Source: CATOSD01 sp965203135 (GTDB lineage Bacteria > Chloroflexota > Dehalococcoidia > Lucifugimonadales > CATOSD01). Taken from it: 64,000 nucleotides of DNA. The DNA is taken from the NCBI GenBank assembly GCA_965203135.1, contig CBDBBO010000002.1, forward strand, positions 310,001 through 374,000. The letters are read 5' to 3'. Both the position numbers and the translations under genes were made by a program. The notes beneath the pieces were generated by a model, which was given only the letters and a program-made list of their open reading frames with translations, did not search any database and was not told where the DNA came from. This document shows, in pieces, positions 34,028 through 43,481 of the stretch (positions are counted from its first letter, which is position 1; each line of letters starts with the position of its first letter).

Positions 34028-36313
34028 CTAGCCCTCCTCGGCCTCCACGCGCAGGTCGGGCAGCCAGTGCAGCCAGGACGGCAGATACCAGTTCCCCCTG
34101 CCGAGCACCTCCATGCTGGCCGGCACCAGCACCGAACGCACCAGCGTCGCGTCCAGCAGCACGGCCACGGCGAGGCCGAATCCCATGAGCTGGTTGACTA
34201 TCAGGTCGCCGGTGGCGAAGGCTCCGAACACCACCACCATGATCAGTGCGGCGCCGGTGATGATGCCCGCGGTCGAGCGCAGTCCGTAGGCCACCGCCTC
34301 CGCGTTGTTGCCGGTTTCGTCGTAGCGCTCCCTGATGCGGCTGAGCAGGAACACGTGGTAGTCCATGGAAAGCCCGAACAGAATGGTGAACAGGAACAGC
34401 GGCAGCCAGGCGTCGATGACCACGGCGCGGTCGAACCCCAGCAGATCGGCTCCAACGCCCTTCTGAAACACCAGCACCAGCAGGCCGTAGGTGGCGCCCA
34501 CCGAGAGCAGGTTCATGATAATGGCCTTGATGGGAATCACGATAGAGCGGAAGACCATCATCAGTATGAGGAAGCTCAGCCCCAGCACGAACGCGAAGAC
34601 GATGGGCGTGTAAGTGTCCACGATGCCGTAGAAGTCGGCGCTCTCGGCGGTCAGCCCGCCGACGTAGACCTGGGCGGGCACGCCGTCGAAGGCCGCCGGG
34701 ATGAGCTCCTCCCGGAGTGTTTCCATATGCACTACCGCCGCTCGGCTGGTCGACTCGCCCGGGAACGGCAGGATCAGCAGGGCGAGGTCGAGCCGGTCGT
34801 TGTCTCGCCGCTCTGGGGGAATGGGGAAGTCCGACGATTCGATGAGGGAGGCTTCGAGCCGCGCTACCGCCTCCTGCACTCGCGGGTCGTTCAGGTCGCC
34901 GTCGATGACAATCTCGGCAGGGCTGAGTATGCCGGCCGGGTTGACCTCCCCGAAGGAAAACTCCTCCTTGAGGACGATGAACGCCTCCTTCGTCTCGGAG
35001 GCCTCCGGGAAGGTGTTGACGTCGTTCAGGCCGGTCTTGATGCCGTCGATGCCGAAGACGCCGATGTTGAAGTAGAAGAGTGTCACCAGAACCATAGGCA
35101 CGCCGACGATCAGAATGCTCACCACCGGTCGCCGCGTCACCGCGCGCGTGATGGCCTCCCAGAAACCTTGCTCGGTCTCCTCGGGGCTTTTGAGCGAGAA
35201 TTTCGACAGGAAGGGGATTGTCAGCAGATCCACCCGCGGGCCGAGAAGCGCCAGCACCGCCGGCAGCAGCGTCAGCGTGGCCGCGAGCGACGCTATCACC
35301 ACCAGTATCGCGCCCAACGCGAGGGACTGGTAGAAGGACGCCGGCACTATGAACAGGCCCACGAGCGCCAGCACCACCGTCGCTCCGCTGAAGAACACCG
35401 TGCGCCCGGCGGTGTTGCCGGTCCTGGCGACGGCCTCCTTGGGGTCGTAACCGTGCTTCAGCTCCTCCTTGAACCTGGAGACGATGAGCAGCGAGTAGTC
35501 GATGCCCACCGCCAGCCCGATCATGACCACCATCATGGTGACGAAGAAGAGCAGTTGGCCGAACTGGCCGACCACCGCCACCGCCGCCAAGGCGGCGATT
35601 ATGGCCACGATAGCCAGTCCCAGCGGCAGCATGGTGGCCACCACCGCGCCGAAGAGCACCAGCAACACCAGCAGCGCCACCGGCACGCCGAAGCGTTCGC
35701 CCCTCTCCAGGTCGTGGGTAGCCAGCTCGTTGTTCTCGTAGGCGACGCTGGCGCCGCCGCCGATGAGCACCCGGAAGGCGTCCCGGCCGTTCTCCTCCTC
35801 CACGATGCTCATGACGTCGGCGACGTTCCCGGTGGCCTCCTGGATGTCTCCGGCGAGCGTGTAGTGGAGCAGCACCGTGTTGCCCTTGGCGGACACCAGG
35901 ATGGGCAACAGCCGTTGCAGCAGCTCCGGTCCTAACATCGGCGCGAGGTCGATGGCCTGGTAGTAGTGGAACAGGGGCTGGCCGTCTATGCCGCCCGCTA
36001 TCGTGCCGGGGCCGAGCGCCACGATCCGCTGGTGGACCTCCTCCACCCTGGCGCGGAACGCGGGGTCGTCGACGGTGAGGGTCGGCGACTGCACTATAAC
36101 TATCTCCGCCGACTTGGCCGGCCCCCGCAGCCGCTCCTCCAGCAGCGCGTCCGCTCGCTGAGACTCGTAGGCGCCGGACAGCCGCAGGTCGGTGGTAGTA
36201 GCGGATCCCAGGAGTTGGCCGATGACCGCGGCGGCAATCGCCAGCAGCACGATCCACAGGGCAATCGTCAGCCAGGGTCTGCGGGCGCCCAGGCGGGCCA
36301 GTCTCTCGGTCAA
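34028..36313 (-). CDS. MMPL-family RND transporter
   Basis: A 761-residue membrane protein with two repeats, each one helix plus a periplasmic loop plus five helices. The first helix is PWLTIALWIVLLAIAAAVIG. The repeat cores include MMVVMIGLAVGIDYSLLIVSRF and FTILFGLSMDYHVFLLSRI; the Gly-x-x-x-Asp-Tyr pair in each is the proton-relay motif of MmpL3-like pumps. The family exports lipids, siderophores or drugs across the inner membrane. It is monocistronic between the DinB-like gene and recQ. The cargo is unknown. Confidence 0.9.
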   Translation of the reverse strand: MTERLARLGARRPWLTIALWIVLLAIAAAVIGQLLGSATTTDLRLSGAYESQRADALLEERLRGPAKSAEIVIVQSPTLTVDDPAFRARVEEVHQRIVALGPGTIAGGIDGQPLFHYYQAIDLAPMLGPELLQRLLPILVSAKGNTVLLHYTLAGDIQEATGNVADVMSIVEEENGRDAFRVLIGGGASVAYENNELATHDLERGERFGVPVALLVLLVLFGAVVATMLPLGLAIVAIIAALAAVAVVGQFGQLLFFVTMMVVMIGLAVGIDYSLLIVSRFKEELKHGYDPKEAVARTGNTAGRTVFFSGATVVLALVGLFIVPASFYQSLALGAILVVIASLAATLTLLPAVLALLGPRVDLLTIPFLSKFSLKSPEETEQGFWEAITRAVTRRPVVSILIVGVPMVLVTLFYFNIGVFGIDGIKTGLNDVNTFPEASETKEAFIVLKEEFSFGEVNPAGILSPAEIVIDGDLNDPRVQEAVARLEASLIESSDFPIPPERRDNDRLDLALLILPFPGESTSRAAVVHMETLREELIPAAFDGVPAQVYVGGLTAESADFYGIVDTYTPIVFAFVLGLSFLILMMVFRSIVIPIKAIIMNLLSVGATYGLLVLVFQKGVGADLLGFDRAVVIDAWLPLFLFTILFGLSMDYHVFLLSRIRERYDETGNNAEAVAYGLRSTAGIITGAALIMVVVFGAFATGDLIVNQLMGFGLAVAVLLDATLVRSVLVPASMEVLGRGNWYLPSWLHWLPDLRVEAEEG

Positions 36314-36425
36314 TCTGAAACCTCAGCAGCGCGGTGTAGGGGTTAGGCGCGGGCGCGGTTGAATTTATCAGAGCTACCCAGGCATATCAATCGCGTGAAA
36401 CAGGTCGGCATCGGAGGGACGGCGT

Positions 36426-38648
36426 TTAGCCGGTTGAGTCGAGCCTTTCTTGCGAGAGCTGCCGCATCCGCATTCTGACCAGGCGCAACTCCTCGTAGGA
36501 ATAGCCGTCGCCGAGAGCGTCCCTGACGGGCTTGAGAAGTTCGCTTTCCGATTCGAGGAATGCGCGCGATATGCGGTCATAGCGCCGCGGCTCAGGCATG
36601 AGATGGTCAATCTCGGGCGCCTGGGCGTCACTTACAAGATGCTCAAGGTGCCCGAGCACCGTTCCTTCCGTGAATCCGCGCCGCTGCGCGATGTCGGCAA
36701 CAGTCAGCCCCTGGCGTAGCAGGTCAAGTGTTTCCGCATGAGTGTCGCTGATGTTGGCAGTGCCCGCAGCGCGCTTCAGTCTCGACTCGATGGCAGATGG
36801 CTGACGCGGCGGCTTCGCTCCCGTTTCGGCCACGTGTTCGGCGATTGCCGACAGAAAGCGTTCGCCGAACTTATCTGCCTTCGCCTTGCCAACGCCCCTG
36901 ACCGCGAGTAGTGATTCGTGGTCCCGGGGCAGGCTCGACGCCATGCCGCGAAGCGCCGCGTCGGAGAATACGACGAAAGCAGGAACGTCGAGCGAGTTTG
37001 CTATCTCCCTTCTGAGCCGACGCAGCTTCTCGAACAGGTCGGCGTCGGGCACAAGGTCCGCGGCGTCCCCACCGGGTGACGCGTCGTCGGACCGCCGTAC
37101 CAGCTCTATCGTCTCCCGGTTGCTGAGAAACTCCCTGCCAGTCCGGGTGACCGACAGCGTGGGAAACTCGCCCGTCGCACGAACGACGAGGCCTCTTTCC
37201 ACGAGCTGGTCCACTACGTCCATCAGCTCGTGCCTGGACATGCCGCGGGCGATGCCGTAGACGGACAGCTTGTCGTGGCCCAGCTCCAGCACGCGCCTTG
37301 CGCGGCTGCCCCGCAAAACGTCGACGACGTAGGCTGTCCCGAACCGCTCGCCGGTGCGAATGATCGCCGAGAGCACCTTCTGGGTAATCACCGTGCCATC
37401 GTAGGCGTTGACCGGGGCCGGCGGCGCAGACGCGGCCAGGCACACGTCGCATCCACCGCAGTTGCTCTGTTCCCACTCTTCGCCGAAATAGCCCAGCAGG
37501 TATTCGCGGCGGCAGGAGTTGCCCGTGCCGTACTCGACCATTTGGGCGAGCCGCTCTTTTGCGCCCACCCGCTCGGCGGGATCCTCGATCTGGTCGATGA
37601 AGTAGTCCTGCTTCATCTTGTCCGCGAGCGTGAAGAGCAGCACGCATTCGCTGGGCAGGCCGTCACGTCCGGCCCGGCCTGTCTCCTGGTAGTAGCCCTC
37701 GATAGTCTTGGGCAGGTCGTAGTGGACGACGAGCCGGATGTCGGGCTTGTCCACGCCCATGCCGAACGCGATCGTCGCGACGATGATGGGCACGCCGCCG
37801 CTGATGAACCGCTCCTGGGTCTGGCGGCGCACGTCGTCCTCCAGGCCGGCGTGATAGGGCAGCGCCTCGAAGCCCTCGCCGGAGAGACGCGACGCCAGCC
37901 CCTCCGTATCCTTGCGCGAAAACCGATAGATGATGGCGGAGCCGTCCCGAATCTCTCGTAGCAGCGAGACAAGCCGCTCGAAACTCAGCCGTTTGGGCAC
38001 CACTCTGTAGGTGAGGTTCGGACGGTTGAAGCTGGAAATGAACCTCTCCGCGTCCGGCATCTTCAGCTGATGGAGCACGTCCTCGCGCACCCGCTCGGTC
38101 GCCGTGGCGGTGAGCGCGATCATCGGCGTGTTGGGGAACTGGGTTCGCAGAGCCTGGAGGTTTCGGTAGTCGGGCCGGAAGTCGTGGCCCCACTCCGAGA
38201 TGCAGTGGGCCTCGTCGATGGCGATGAGGCTCAGCTTCACGGCGTGCAGGAAGTCGCTGAACTGCTGGAGCACGAGCCGTTCGGGCGCGACGTAGAGGAT
38301 GTCCAGGCGGCCGTGGTAAGCGTCCACCTGGACGTCTCTGACCTCGGCCTGGGTCATCGTGCTGTTGATGAACGCGGCCCTGACGCCCCTGGATCTGAGC
38401 GCGTCCACCTGGTCCTTCATCAGCGCAATCAGCGGCGAGACCACCAGCGTCACGCCGTCTAGGATGACCGCCGGAAGCTGGTAGCAGATGGACTTGCCGC
38501 CTCCCGTCGGCATGAGTACGAGCGAGTCGCGCCCGGCGAGCACGTTGCGGACGACATCCTCCTGCAGCGGGAGGAACCTGTCATGTCCGAACCGCTGTCT
38601 GAGCACGGCCACCAGATCGGGATCGGCCGCCTTCTTGGCGTCATTCAT
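36426..38648 (-). CDS. recQ: ATP-dependent DNA helicase RecQ
   Basis: A 740-residue superfamily 2 helicase. Walker A PTGGGKS (about 47-53), IDEAHCISEWGHDFRP (motif II plus the RecQ aromatic loop), TATATERV and YQETGRAGRDG (motif VI) are all present. The zinc-binding cysteines are in NSCRREYLLGYF and NCGGCDVC. A winged-helix RQC domain and an HRDC domain (ADLFEKLRRLRREIANSL) follow. The last 110 residues form a further helix-turn-helix region (GLTVADIAQRRGFTEGTV) seen in longer RecQ proteins. It unwinds DNA 3' to 5' in recombination and repair. Confidence 0.95.
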   Translation of the reverse strand: MNDAKKAADPDLVAVLRQRFGHDRFLPLQEDVVRNVLAGRDSLVLMPTGGGKSICYQLPAVILDGVTLVVSPLIALMKDQVDALRSRGVRAAFINSTMTQAEVRDVQVDAYHGRLDILYVAPERLVLQQFSDFLHAVKLSLIAIDEAHCISEWGHDFRPDYRNLQALRTQFPNTPMIALTATATERVREDVLHQLKMPDAERFISSFNRPNLTYRVVPKRLSFERLVSLLREIRDGSAIIYRFSRKDTEGLASRLSGEGFEALPYHAGLEDDVRRQTQERFISGGVPIIVATIAFGMGVDKPDIRLVVHYDLPKTIEGYYQETGRAGRDGLPSECVLLFTLADKMKQDYFIDQIEDPAERVGAKERLAQMVEYGTGNSCRREYLLGYFGEEWEQSNCGGCDVCLAASAPPAPVNAYDGTVITQKVLSAIIRTGERFGTAYVVDVLRGSRARRVLELGHDKLSVYGIARGMSRHELMDVVDQLVERGLVVRATGEFPTLSVTRTGREFLSNRETIELVRRSDDASPGGDAADLVPDADLFEKLRRLRREIANSLDVPAFVVFSDAALRGMASSLPRDHESLLAVRGVGKAKADKFGERFLSAIAEHVAETGAKPPRQPSAIESRLKRAAGTANISDTHAETLDLLRQGLTVADIAQRRGFTEGTVLGHLEHLVSDAQAPEIDHLMPEPRRYDRISRAFLESESELLKPVRDALGDGYSYEELRLVRMRMRQLSQERLDSTG

Positions 38649-38917
38649 ATGTCGAGTTCGTGAGCGCCTGATTGCGCGTTAGGTGTGTCACGAAAGAGAG
38701 AGTAGTACGGGTGTGCGTAGAAATCAAGTGGTGTAAGCAGAATCGATTCCGAGTCGGCATGGCAGGGTGGGAGCAGCAGTATGCGCCCCGCGTGTTGGCC
38801 CGTCCGCGCCCGGTGGTGTACAATTCCCCGCGGTGAAATCTCCGCCGGTTCGGCGTTCGGGGTGCTCCAATCGACCAGCAACTGGTACTAGACGCGGCCA
38901 CACTGACGGGCATCGGT

Positions 38918-39133
38918 ATGGCCACGGCGTTCGGCCTGCTGATAGTGCTGGTCCTCGCCGTCCTTGCGGTCAGGCTGGTCGACAGCTCGCCGTTCCAGCG
39001 CGGCGGCGCGACCCCCGACGTGCCCACGCCGGACGAGGACGAGGCGCGGGACAAGGCCCTTGCCGCGGCGATAGCCGTCGCCACGCTCGCATCCCGCCAC
39101 AGGCCGATAGTGCGTCGCGAGGACGGGGCCTGA
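38918..39133 (+). CDS. Sodium-pump decarboxylase gamma subunit (OadG-like)
   Basis: A 71-residue protein with one N-terminal membrane helix (TAFGLLIVLVLAVLAVRLV), a charged Pro/Asp/Glu linker, and the C-terminal stretch AAAIAVATLASRHRPIVRRE, the common tail of OadG/MmdD-type gamma subunits. OadG anchors the complex and joins the carboxyltransferase to OadB. The ATG at 38918 is used; the frame stays open a little further upstream without a good start. It is followed by oadB after 43 bases. Confidence 0.75.
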   Translation: MATAFGLLIVLVLAVLAVRLVDSSPFQRGGATPDVPTPDEDEARDKALAAAIAVATLASRHRPIVRREDGA

Positions 39134-39176
39134 TCGTGCCGCGGCGCAGACCAAGTAAGCGACTGAGAGTACGCAT

Positions 39177-40334
39177 TTGACCGAGATCGCGGACTTCATC
39201 GGCTCGACGGGCATCGCGAACTTCGACTGGCGAAACGGGGTAATGCTCCTCGTCGCCTTCCTCTTCATCTACCTGGCCATCACCCGCGACATGGAGCCCT
39301 ACGAGCTGATACCAATTGGCCTGGGGATCATCGTCGCGAACCTGCCACTCACCGGCCTGATGGATCTGCAGGCTTCGGGTTCCGGATACCAGGACTCGGG
39401 CGTGTTCGGGATAATCTTCCACTACGGGCTGTCCTTCTGGAACCTGCTGCCGCCCATCATCTTCCTCGGGCTGGGGGCGATGACCGACTTCGGCCCAATC
39501 ATCTCCAACCCCAAGACGCTGCTGCTGGGCGCGGCGGCCCAGGTTGGCATATTCGTCGCGTTCTGGGGCGCGCTCGCCGCGGATCTGATTCCGGGGCTGT
39601 CGTTCACTTTGAAAGAAGCGGCCGCAATCGGCATCATCGGCGGCGCGGACGGCCCCACCACTATCTTCCTCTCCGCAAAGCTGGCCCCCGAGCTTCTGGG
39701 TATCACCGCGGTGATAGCCTACTCGTACATGGCCACCATCGCGTTCATACAGCCGCCGATCATGCGGCTGCTCACCACCCGCAAAGAGCGCGAGATCGTG
39801 ATGCCGCCGCCGCGCGAGGTGTCGCGGCGCGAGAAGCTGATATTCCCGCTGGCGGCCATGATCATAATCATCCTGGTGGTGCCGCGCGCCGCGCCGCTCA
39901 TCGCCATGTTCATGATCGGCAACATGTTCCGCGAGAGCGGCGTGGTGCCCAGGCTCACCAACGCCGCCTCCAACGAGCTTCTCAACATCGCCACCATATT
40001 CCTGATGATAACCGTGGGCACGCAGCTCTCGGCGGAGCGTGTGTTCAACCTGGAGACGCTGGCGATTCTGGGGCTGGGACTGGTGGCGTTCGCGTGCGGC
40101 ACCGCCGGCGGGCTGCTGTTCGCCAAGCTGATGAACCTGTTCCTGAGAGAGAAGATCAACCCGCTGATCGGTTCTGCGGGTGTTTCGGCGGTGCCCATGG
40201 CGGCGCGGATGACCCACCACGTGGGTCAGGAAACGAACCGGAGGAACTACCTGTTGCAGCACGCTATGGGACCGAACGTGGCGGGCGTTATCGGCTCCGC
40301 CGTGGTGGCGGGCGTGTTCATTTCGCTGGTGTAA
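39177..40334 (+). CDS. Sodium-translocating decarboxylase beta subunit (OadB-like)
   Basis: A 385-residue multi-helix membrane protein of the OadB/MmdB/GcdB family. The sodium-site block GGADGPTTIFLSAKLAPELL is present with its conserved Asp. FLGLGAMTDFGP, GSAGVSAVPMAARMTHHVGQ and a C-terminal GPNVAGVIGSAVVAGVF also match. TTG 39177 is the likely start. OadB couples decarboxylation of carboxybiotin to Na+ export. The alpha (carboxyltransferase) subunit is not in this cluster. Confidence 0.9.
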   Translation: MTEIADFIGSTGIANFDWRNGVMLLVAFLFIYLAITRDMEPYELIPIGLGIIVANLPLTGLMDLQASGSGYQDSGVFGIIFHYGLSFWNLLPPIIFLGLGAMTDFGPIISNPKTLLLGAAAQVGIFVAFWGALAADLIPGLSFTLKEAAAIGIIGGADGPTTIFLSAKLAPELLGITAVIAYSYMATIAFIQPPIMRLLTTRKEREIVMPPPREVSRREKLIFPLAAMIIIILVVPRAAPLIAMFMIGNMFRESGVVPRLTNAASNELLNIATIFLMITVGTQLSAERVFNLETLAILGLGLVAFACGTAGGLLFAKLMNLFLREKINPLIGSAGVSAVPMAARMTHHVGQETNRRNYLLQHAMGPNVAGVIGSAVVAGVFISLV

Positions 40335-40340
40335 GCGCAT

Positions 40341-40790
40341 ATGCCTCAGACGCTCAGAGTGAAGGTAAGAGACAAGTGGTACACGGTCGAGGTGGGCAGC
40401 CTCCTCGAGCGGCCCGTGCGCGCTCTGGTGGACGGTGAGCCGTTCGACATCGACATCGAGACGACGCCGCCCGCGTCGGACGTCCCGGCTGAGCCGGAGT
40501 CCACGCCCGAACCGGAGCAGGAGGCGACCGGCCGGCCCGACAATCCGCCAATCGAGATCACCCGCCTTCCCAAGCCCATCAGAGAGTTTCGCTCGCCCAT
40601 GCCTGGCGTCATAATCTCGATAGACGTGAAGGAAGGCGACGAGGTGATAGTCGGCGACCAGATATGTGTGCTGGAGTCCATGAAGATGCGGCAGGTGCTG
40701 CGCGCCGACTGGTCCGGCGTGGTGCGGCACATCCACGTAACCCCGGGCCAGCAGGTGATGGACGGCAACCTCATCGCCGAGCTGGAGTAG
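40341..40790 (+). CDS. Biotin carboxyl carrier protein (biotinyl domain of the Na+ pump)
   Basis: A 149-residue protein with a short N-terminal beta region, a Pro/Glu-rich linker (about 43-70) and a C-terminal biotinyl domain. Lys115 in LESMKMRQVL is the biotin site (ESMKM instead of the more common EAMKM). It starts 6 bases after oadB. It would carry carboxybiotin from a carboxyltransferase to OadB. A separate carrier rather than one fused to the alpha subunit is also known in glutaconyl- and methylmalonyl-CoA decarboxylases. Confidence 0.85.
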   Translation: MPQTLRVKVRDKWYTVEVGSLLERPVRALVDGEPFDIDIETTPPASDVPAEPESTPEPEQEATGRPDNPPIEITRLPKPIREFRSPMPGVIISIDVKEGDEVIVGDQICVLESMKMRQVLRADWSGVVRHIHVTPGQQVMDGNLIAELE

Positions 40791-40812
40791 CGTCCCGCCG
40801 GGAGGTAACGCC

Positions 40813-42042
40813 ATGAGCAATTCCCGAACCTGGGCTATCAAGTCTGCGCGGCTGTTCGACGGCACCGGCGCGCCGCCAATCGACGACGCCGTGACGCTCA
40901 TCGAAGGCGAGCGCGTAACAGCGGCCGGCGCCGCTTCCGAAGTGACCATCCCCGCCGCTGCGGAGGTGCTCGACGCCGGCGACGCGACGCTGCTGCCCGG
41001 CCTTATCGACGCCCACGTCCACATGCTCCACACCGGCTCCGCCTCCAGCGGCGTGGACTCCCGCGCCATGAACGACAGGCAGCTACTCCTGGTCGGCGCC
41101 CGCAACTCCCTCGCTGCCCTGAGAAGCGGCCTGACCACCGTGCGTGATTGCGGCGACCACGACTACATGACGCTAACGCTGCGCGACTCCATCGCGGAAG
41201 GAGCGCTTCCCGGGCCGCGTATGCTGTGCTCAGGACCGGTCATCACCTCCACGGCGGGGCAACTGTGGTGGACGGGCATCGAGTGCGACACGCCGGACGA
41301 GTTGCGCCGCGCCGTGCGGACCCTGGTCAAGAACGGGGTGGACTTCATCAAGCTGATGGGATCGGGCGGCAACGCCACGCCCGGCTCCAACCCCGAAGTG
41401 TCCCAGTACGACGCCGAGGGCTACCGCGCCGTCGCCGAGGACGCGCACCGGCTGGGCAAGAGGGTAGCGGTCCACGTTCACGGCGTGGACGCCATACGCT
41501 ACGCGGTCGACGCCGGCATGGACACGCTCGAACACGCCCCGTTCCGCGCCAACGGCGGCATCGAGTACGACCCCGATCTGGCCGAGGACATCCGGCGCAA
41601 GGGCATCATCGTCAGCATCGCCATGCCCGCCACGTGGTACAGGCTGCGGGCGGAGGACATGCGCGACGTGCGGGCGCATCCCGGCCACCTGTGGGAGAGC
41701 CGGCCGCAGAGCATTCGCGCCATGTACGAGGCGGGCGTCAAGCTGGTGGTGAGCAGCGACCAGGGCTCCACCGGCACGGCCATCGATGAGCTTCACCTGC
41801 TGATGTCCTACCTCGTGGACCGCGTCGGGATGTCCCCTGAGTCCGTCATCCACGGCGCCACCGGCCTCGCGGCAGAGGCGCTCGGCATCGAAGACGACCT
41901 CGGCACCATAGAGCCCGGCAAGCTCGCCGACCTGGCGCTCGTGGACGGCAACCCCTTCGCCGACATGTCCGAAATCGCCCGCGTACGCACCGTCGTCAAA
42001 GCCGGCCGCGTAGCTGTGCGTAACGGCGCAGTGGTGGTGTAG
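40813..42042 (+). CDS. Amidohydrolase (imidazolonepropionase / Xaa-Pro dipeptidase-like)
   Basis: A 409-residue metal-dependent TIM-barrel amidohydrolase. LPGLIDAHVHMLH (His68, His70) supplies the first ligands, FIKLMGSGG the candidate carboxylated-lysine strand, then VAVHVHG, LEHAPF and VVSSDQGS (Asp). LADLALVDGNPF is the usual C-terminal return to the beta sandwich. GGGAGG precedes ATG 40813. The substrate class is cyclic amides or dipeptides. It is co-directional with the sodium-pump genes, 22 bases after the carrier, suggesting they work on related compounds. Confidence 0.85.
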   Translation: MSNSRTWAIKSARLFDGTGAPPIDDAVTLIEGERVTAAGAASEVTIPAAAEVLDAGDATLLPGLIDAHVHMLHTGSASSGVDSRAMNDRQLLLVGARNSLAALRSGLTTVRDCGDHDYMTLTLRDSIAEGALPGPRMLCSGPVITSTAGQLWWTGIECDTPDELRRAVRTLVKNGVDFIKLMGSGGNATPGSNPEVSQYDAEGYRAVAEDAHRLGKRVAVHVHGVDAIRYAVDAGMDTLEHAPFRANGGIEYDPDLAEDIRRKGIIVSIAMPATWYRLRAEDMRDVRAHPGHLWESRPQSIRAMYEAGVKLVVSSDQGSTGTAIDELHLLMSYLVDRVGMSPESVIHGATGLAAEALGIEDDLGTIEPGKLADLALVDGNPFADMSEIARVRTVVKAGRVAVRNGAVVV

Positions 42043-42050
42043 GGGGAGAG

Positions 42051-42842
42051 ATGGCACTGCTGGAACCTAACGAGTGGAAGTACGTCGGCGTGGACGGCTG
42101 CAAAGGCGGCTGGTTTTCTGTGGGGTTTGATGAAGACGGGGACTACGGCGTTGGGGTTGCCGCCACCTTCGCGGACTTGCTGGATGCGGTTCCTGACGCT
42201 GAACTGGTGCTAGTTGACATCCCCATCGGACTGCCCGAAGGTCCAAACGAACGAGAATGCGACCCTCTGGTCCGAAGAATGTTGGGTAAGCCCCGCAGTT
42301 CGAGCGTGTTCCGAGTGCCAGTGCGTCATGCCGTCCAGCAGGCGGCGTCCGTGCCGAACAACCATGCCGCAGCTTCCTGGGTCCAGTTTCAAGCTACCGG
42401 GAAAAAGCTCTCCCTCCAGTCTTTCTATTTCTCCCCCAAGATTTCCGAGGCCAACAACGAACTGGCAACTCATAACGGCAGGCCGCGTGTTCGGGAGATA
42501 CACCCCGAACTGTGCTTCTGGGCGTTGAACGGCAGAAACTCAATGAACCTGCCCAAGCGAAAGCGTCGCCAAGATGCCGAGAACTTGGGGGAACTGGAAC
42601 GCCTTCAAGTGCTCCGCAGGTTCGAGCGACAAACCGACGGGATATTCCGACAGGCCCTCAACAGATTTCAGCGGAGCGATATTGTGGGAGATGACGTTCT
42701 GGACGCTCTTTCTGCCGCTGTCACGGCCCGCTTGGTTTGTACTGAGCTGGACGGGTTCAGAACCGTACCCGCAAACCCGCGGAGGGATGCCAAGGGCCTA
42801 CCTATGGAGATGGTGTACTGGCTGCCCAAGAGTGCAAGGTAG
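42051..42842 (+). CDS. DUF429 family protein
   Basis: A 263-residue DUF429 protein. The RNase-H-like start YVGVDGCKGGWFSV and the VLVDIPIGLPEG strand with its Asp are characteristic. The middle FRVPVRHAV region and C-terminal HPELCFWALNG (Glu) and GDDVLDALSAAVTA complete the family core. These suggest a nuclease-like fold with acidic metal ligands, but no reaction is established. GGGGGAG precedes ATG 42051, 8 bases after the amidohydrolase. AT content is higher than in its neighbours. Confidence 0.8.
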   Translation: MALLEPNEWKYVGVDGCKGGWFSVGFDEDGDYGVGVAATFADLLDAVPDAELVLVDIPIGLPEGPNERECDPLVRRMLGKPRSSSVFRVPVRHAVQQAASVPNNHAAASWVQFQATGKKLSLQSFYFSPKISEANNELATHNGRPRVREIHPELCFWALNGRNSMNLPKRKRRQDAENLGELERLQVLRRFERQTDGIFRQALNRFQRSDIVGDDVLDALSAAVTARLVCTELDGFRTVPANPRRDAKGLPMEMVYWLPKSAR

Positions 42843-42850
42843 GCAAATTC

Positions 42851-43481
42851 TCAGGTCTGTCCGCCGACCGCTAACGCGAGGTAGCGGAACTCTCCGGCTG
42901 CGACTCCGAGGTCGGAGTAGGGCCTCCAGTCCATCGTATAGCTGTCCCGTAGACTTATCTCGTCGCCCTCGACGGGCAAACCCTTCTTGAGCCACGGCAG
43001 ATCCTTGCAGGGCCCTAGTGACCTACCTTAGATTCAAATGGAAGTTTAGGTCGTTGGTCTTCCTAGGGGACGGAAGCCAGAGCCCGGGATCGTTAGTAAG
43101 CATGACAGCGAGGCCGCTACGTACTGGGTGCCCGTCGTCCCAGACCAACTCTTCAAGCCTCTGGACGTCCGCCAAGAACCCGTGTCTCGCAAGATCCCGT
43201 GCTGCATGATCTTTCAGAGCGAAAAACTCCTCCTCAACACACACCGACACTTCACGGGTGAAATGCTTCAATTCAATTGCGATTGCGCTTTCAGGCAGCC
43301 AGATGTCGGAATAGATGGCCCCACCGTCAAACTGAAATGGCTTTTCGAGACGCACCTCGCACTCCGGGTATTCGGCATAGATGCGCGTGGACAGAGCGAA
43401 CTGAAAGTCCGCCTCGGAGTGGAATATGGGCCGTTCGACGGCCAGCGCTTTCATCAGCAGATGTACGTCGATGCTCATCAT
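42851..43481 (-). pseudogene. PD-(D/E)xK-like nuclease-fold protein of unknown family, frameshifted
   Basis: The first 152 residues (from ATG 43481) contain YSDIWLPESAIAIELKHF, a D...ExK arrangement like restriction-endonuclease-fold enzymes, and then AVMLTNDPGLWL. The frame stops at TAG just after HLNLR. In the next frame the protein clearly continues for about 58 residues (GPCKDLPWLKKGLPVEGDE, then MDWRPYSDL and GEFRYLALAV) to a TGA at 42851. A single base change in AGGTAGGT near 43023-43030 would join them. Either one indel broke the gene or there is a sequencing error. Composition is more AT-rich than the surroundings, so it may be acquired. Confidence 0.7.

Noticed and set aside
34067..35935. 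622-residue His/Gln/Arg-rich open frame on the plus strand
   Set aside because: Antisense to the MMPL transporter gene; the repetitive charged product is typical of a shadow frame.
38970..41138. 722-residue open frame on the minus strand
   Set aside because: Antisense to the oad genes and the amidohydrolase, whose motifs are unambiguous.
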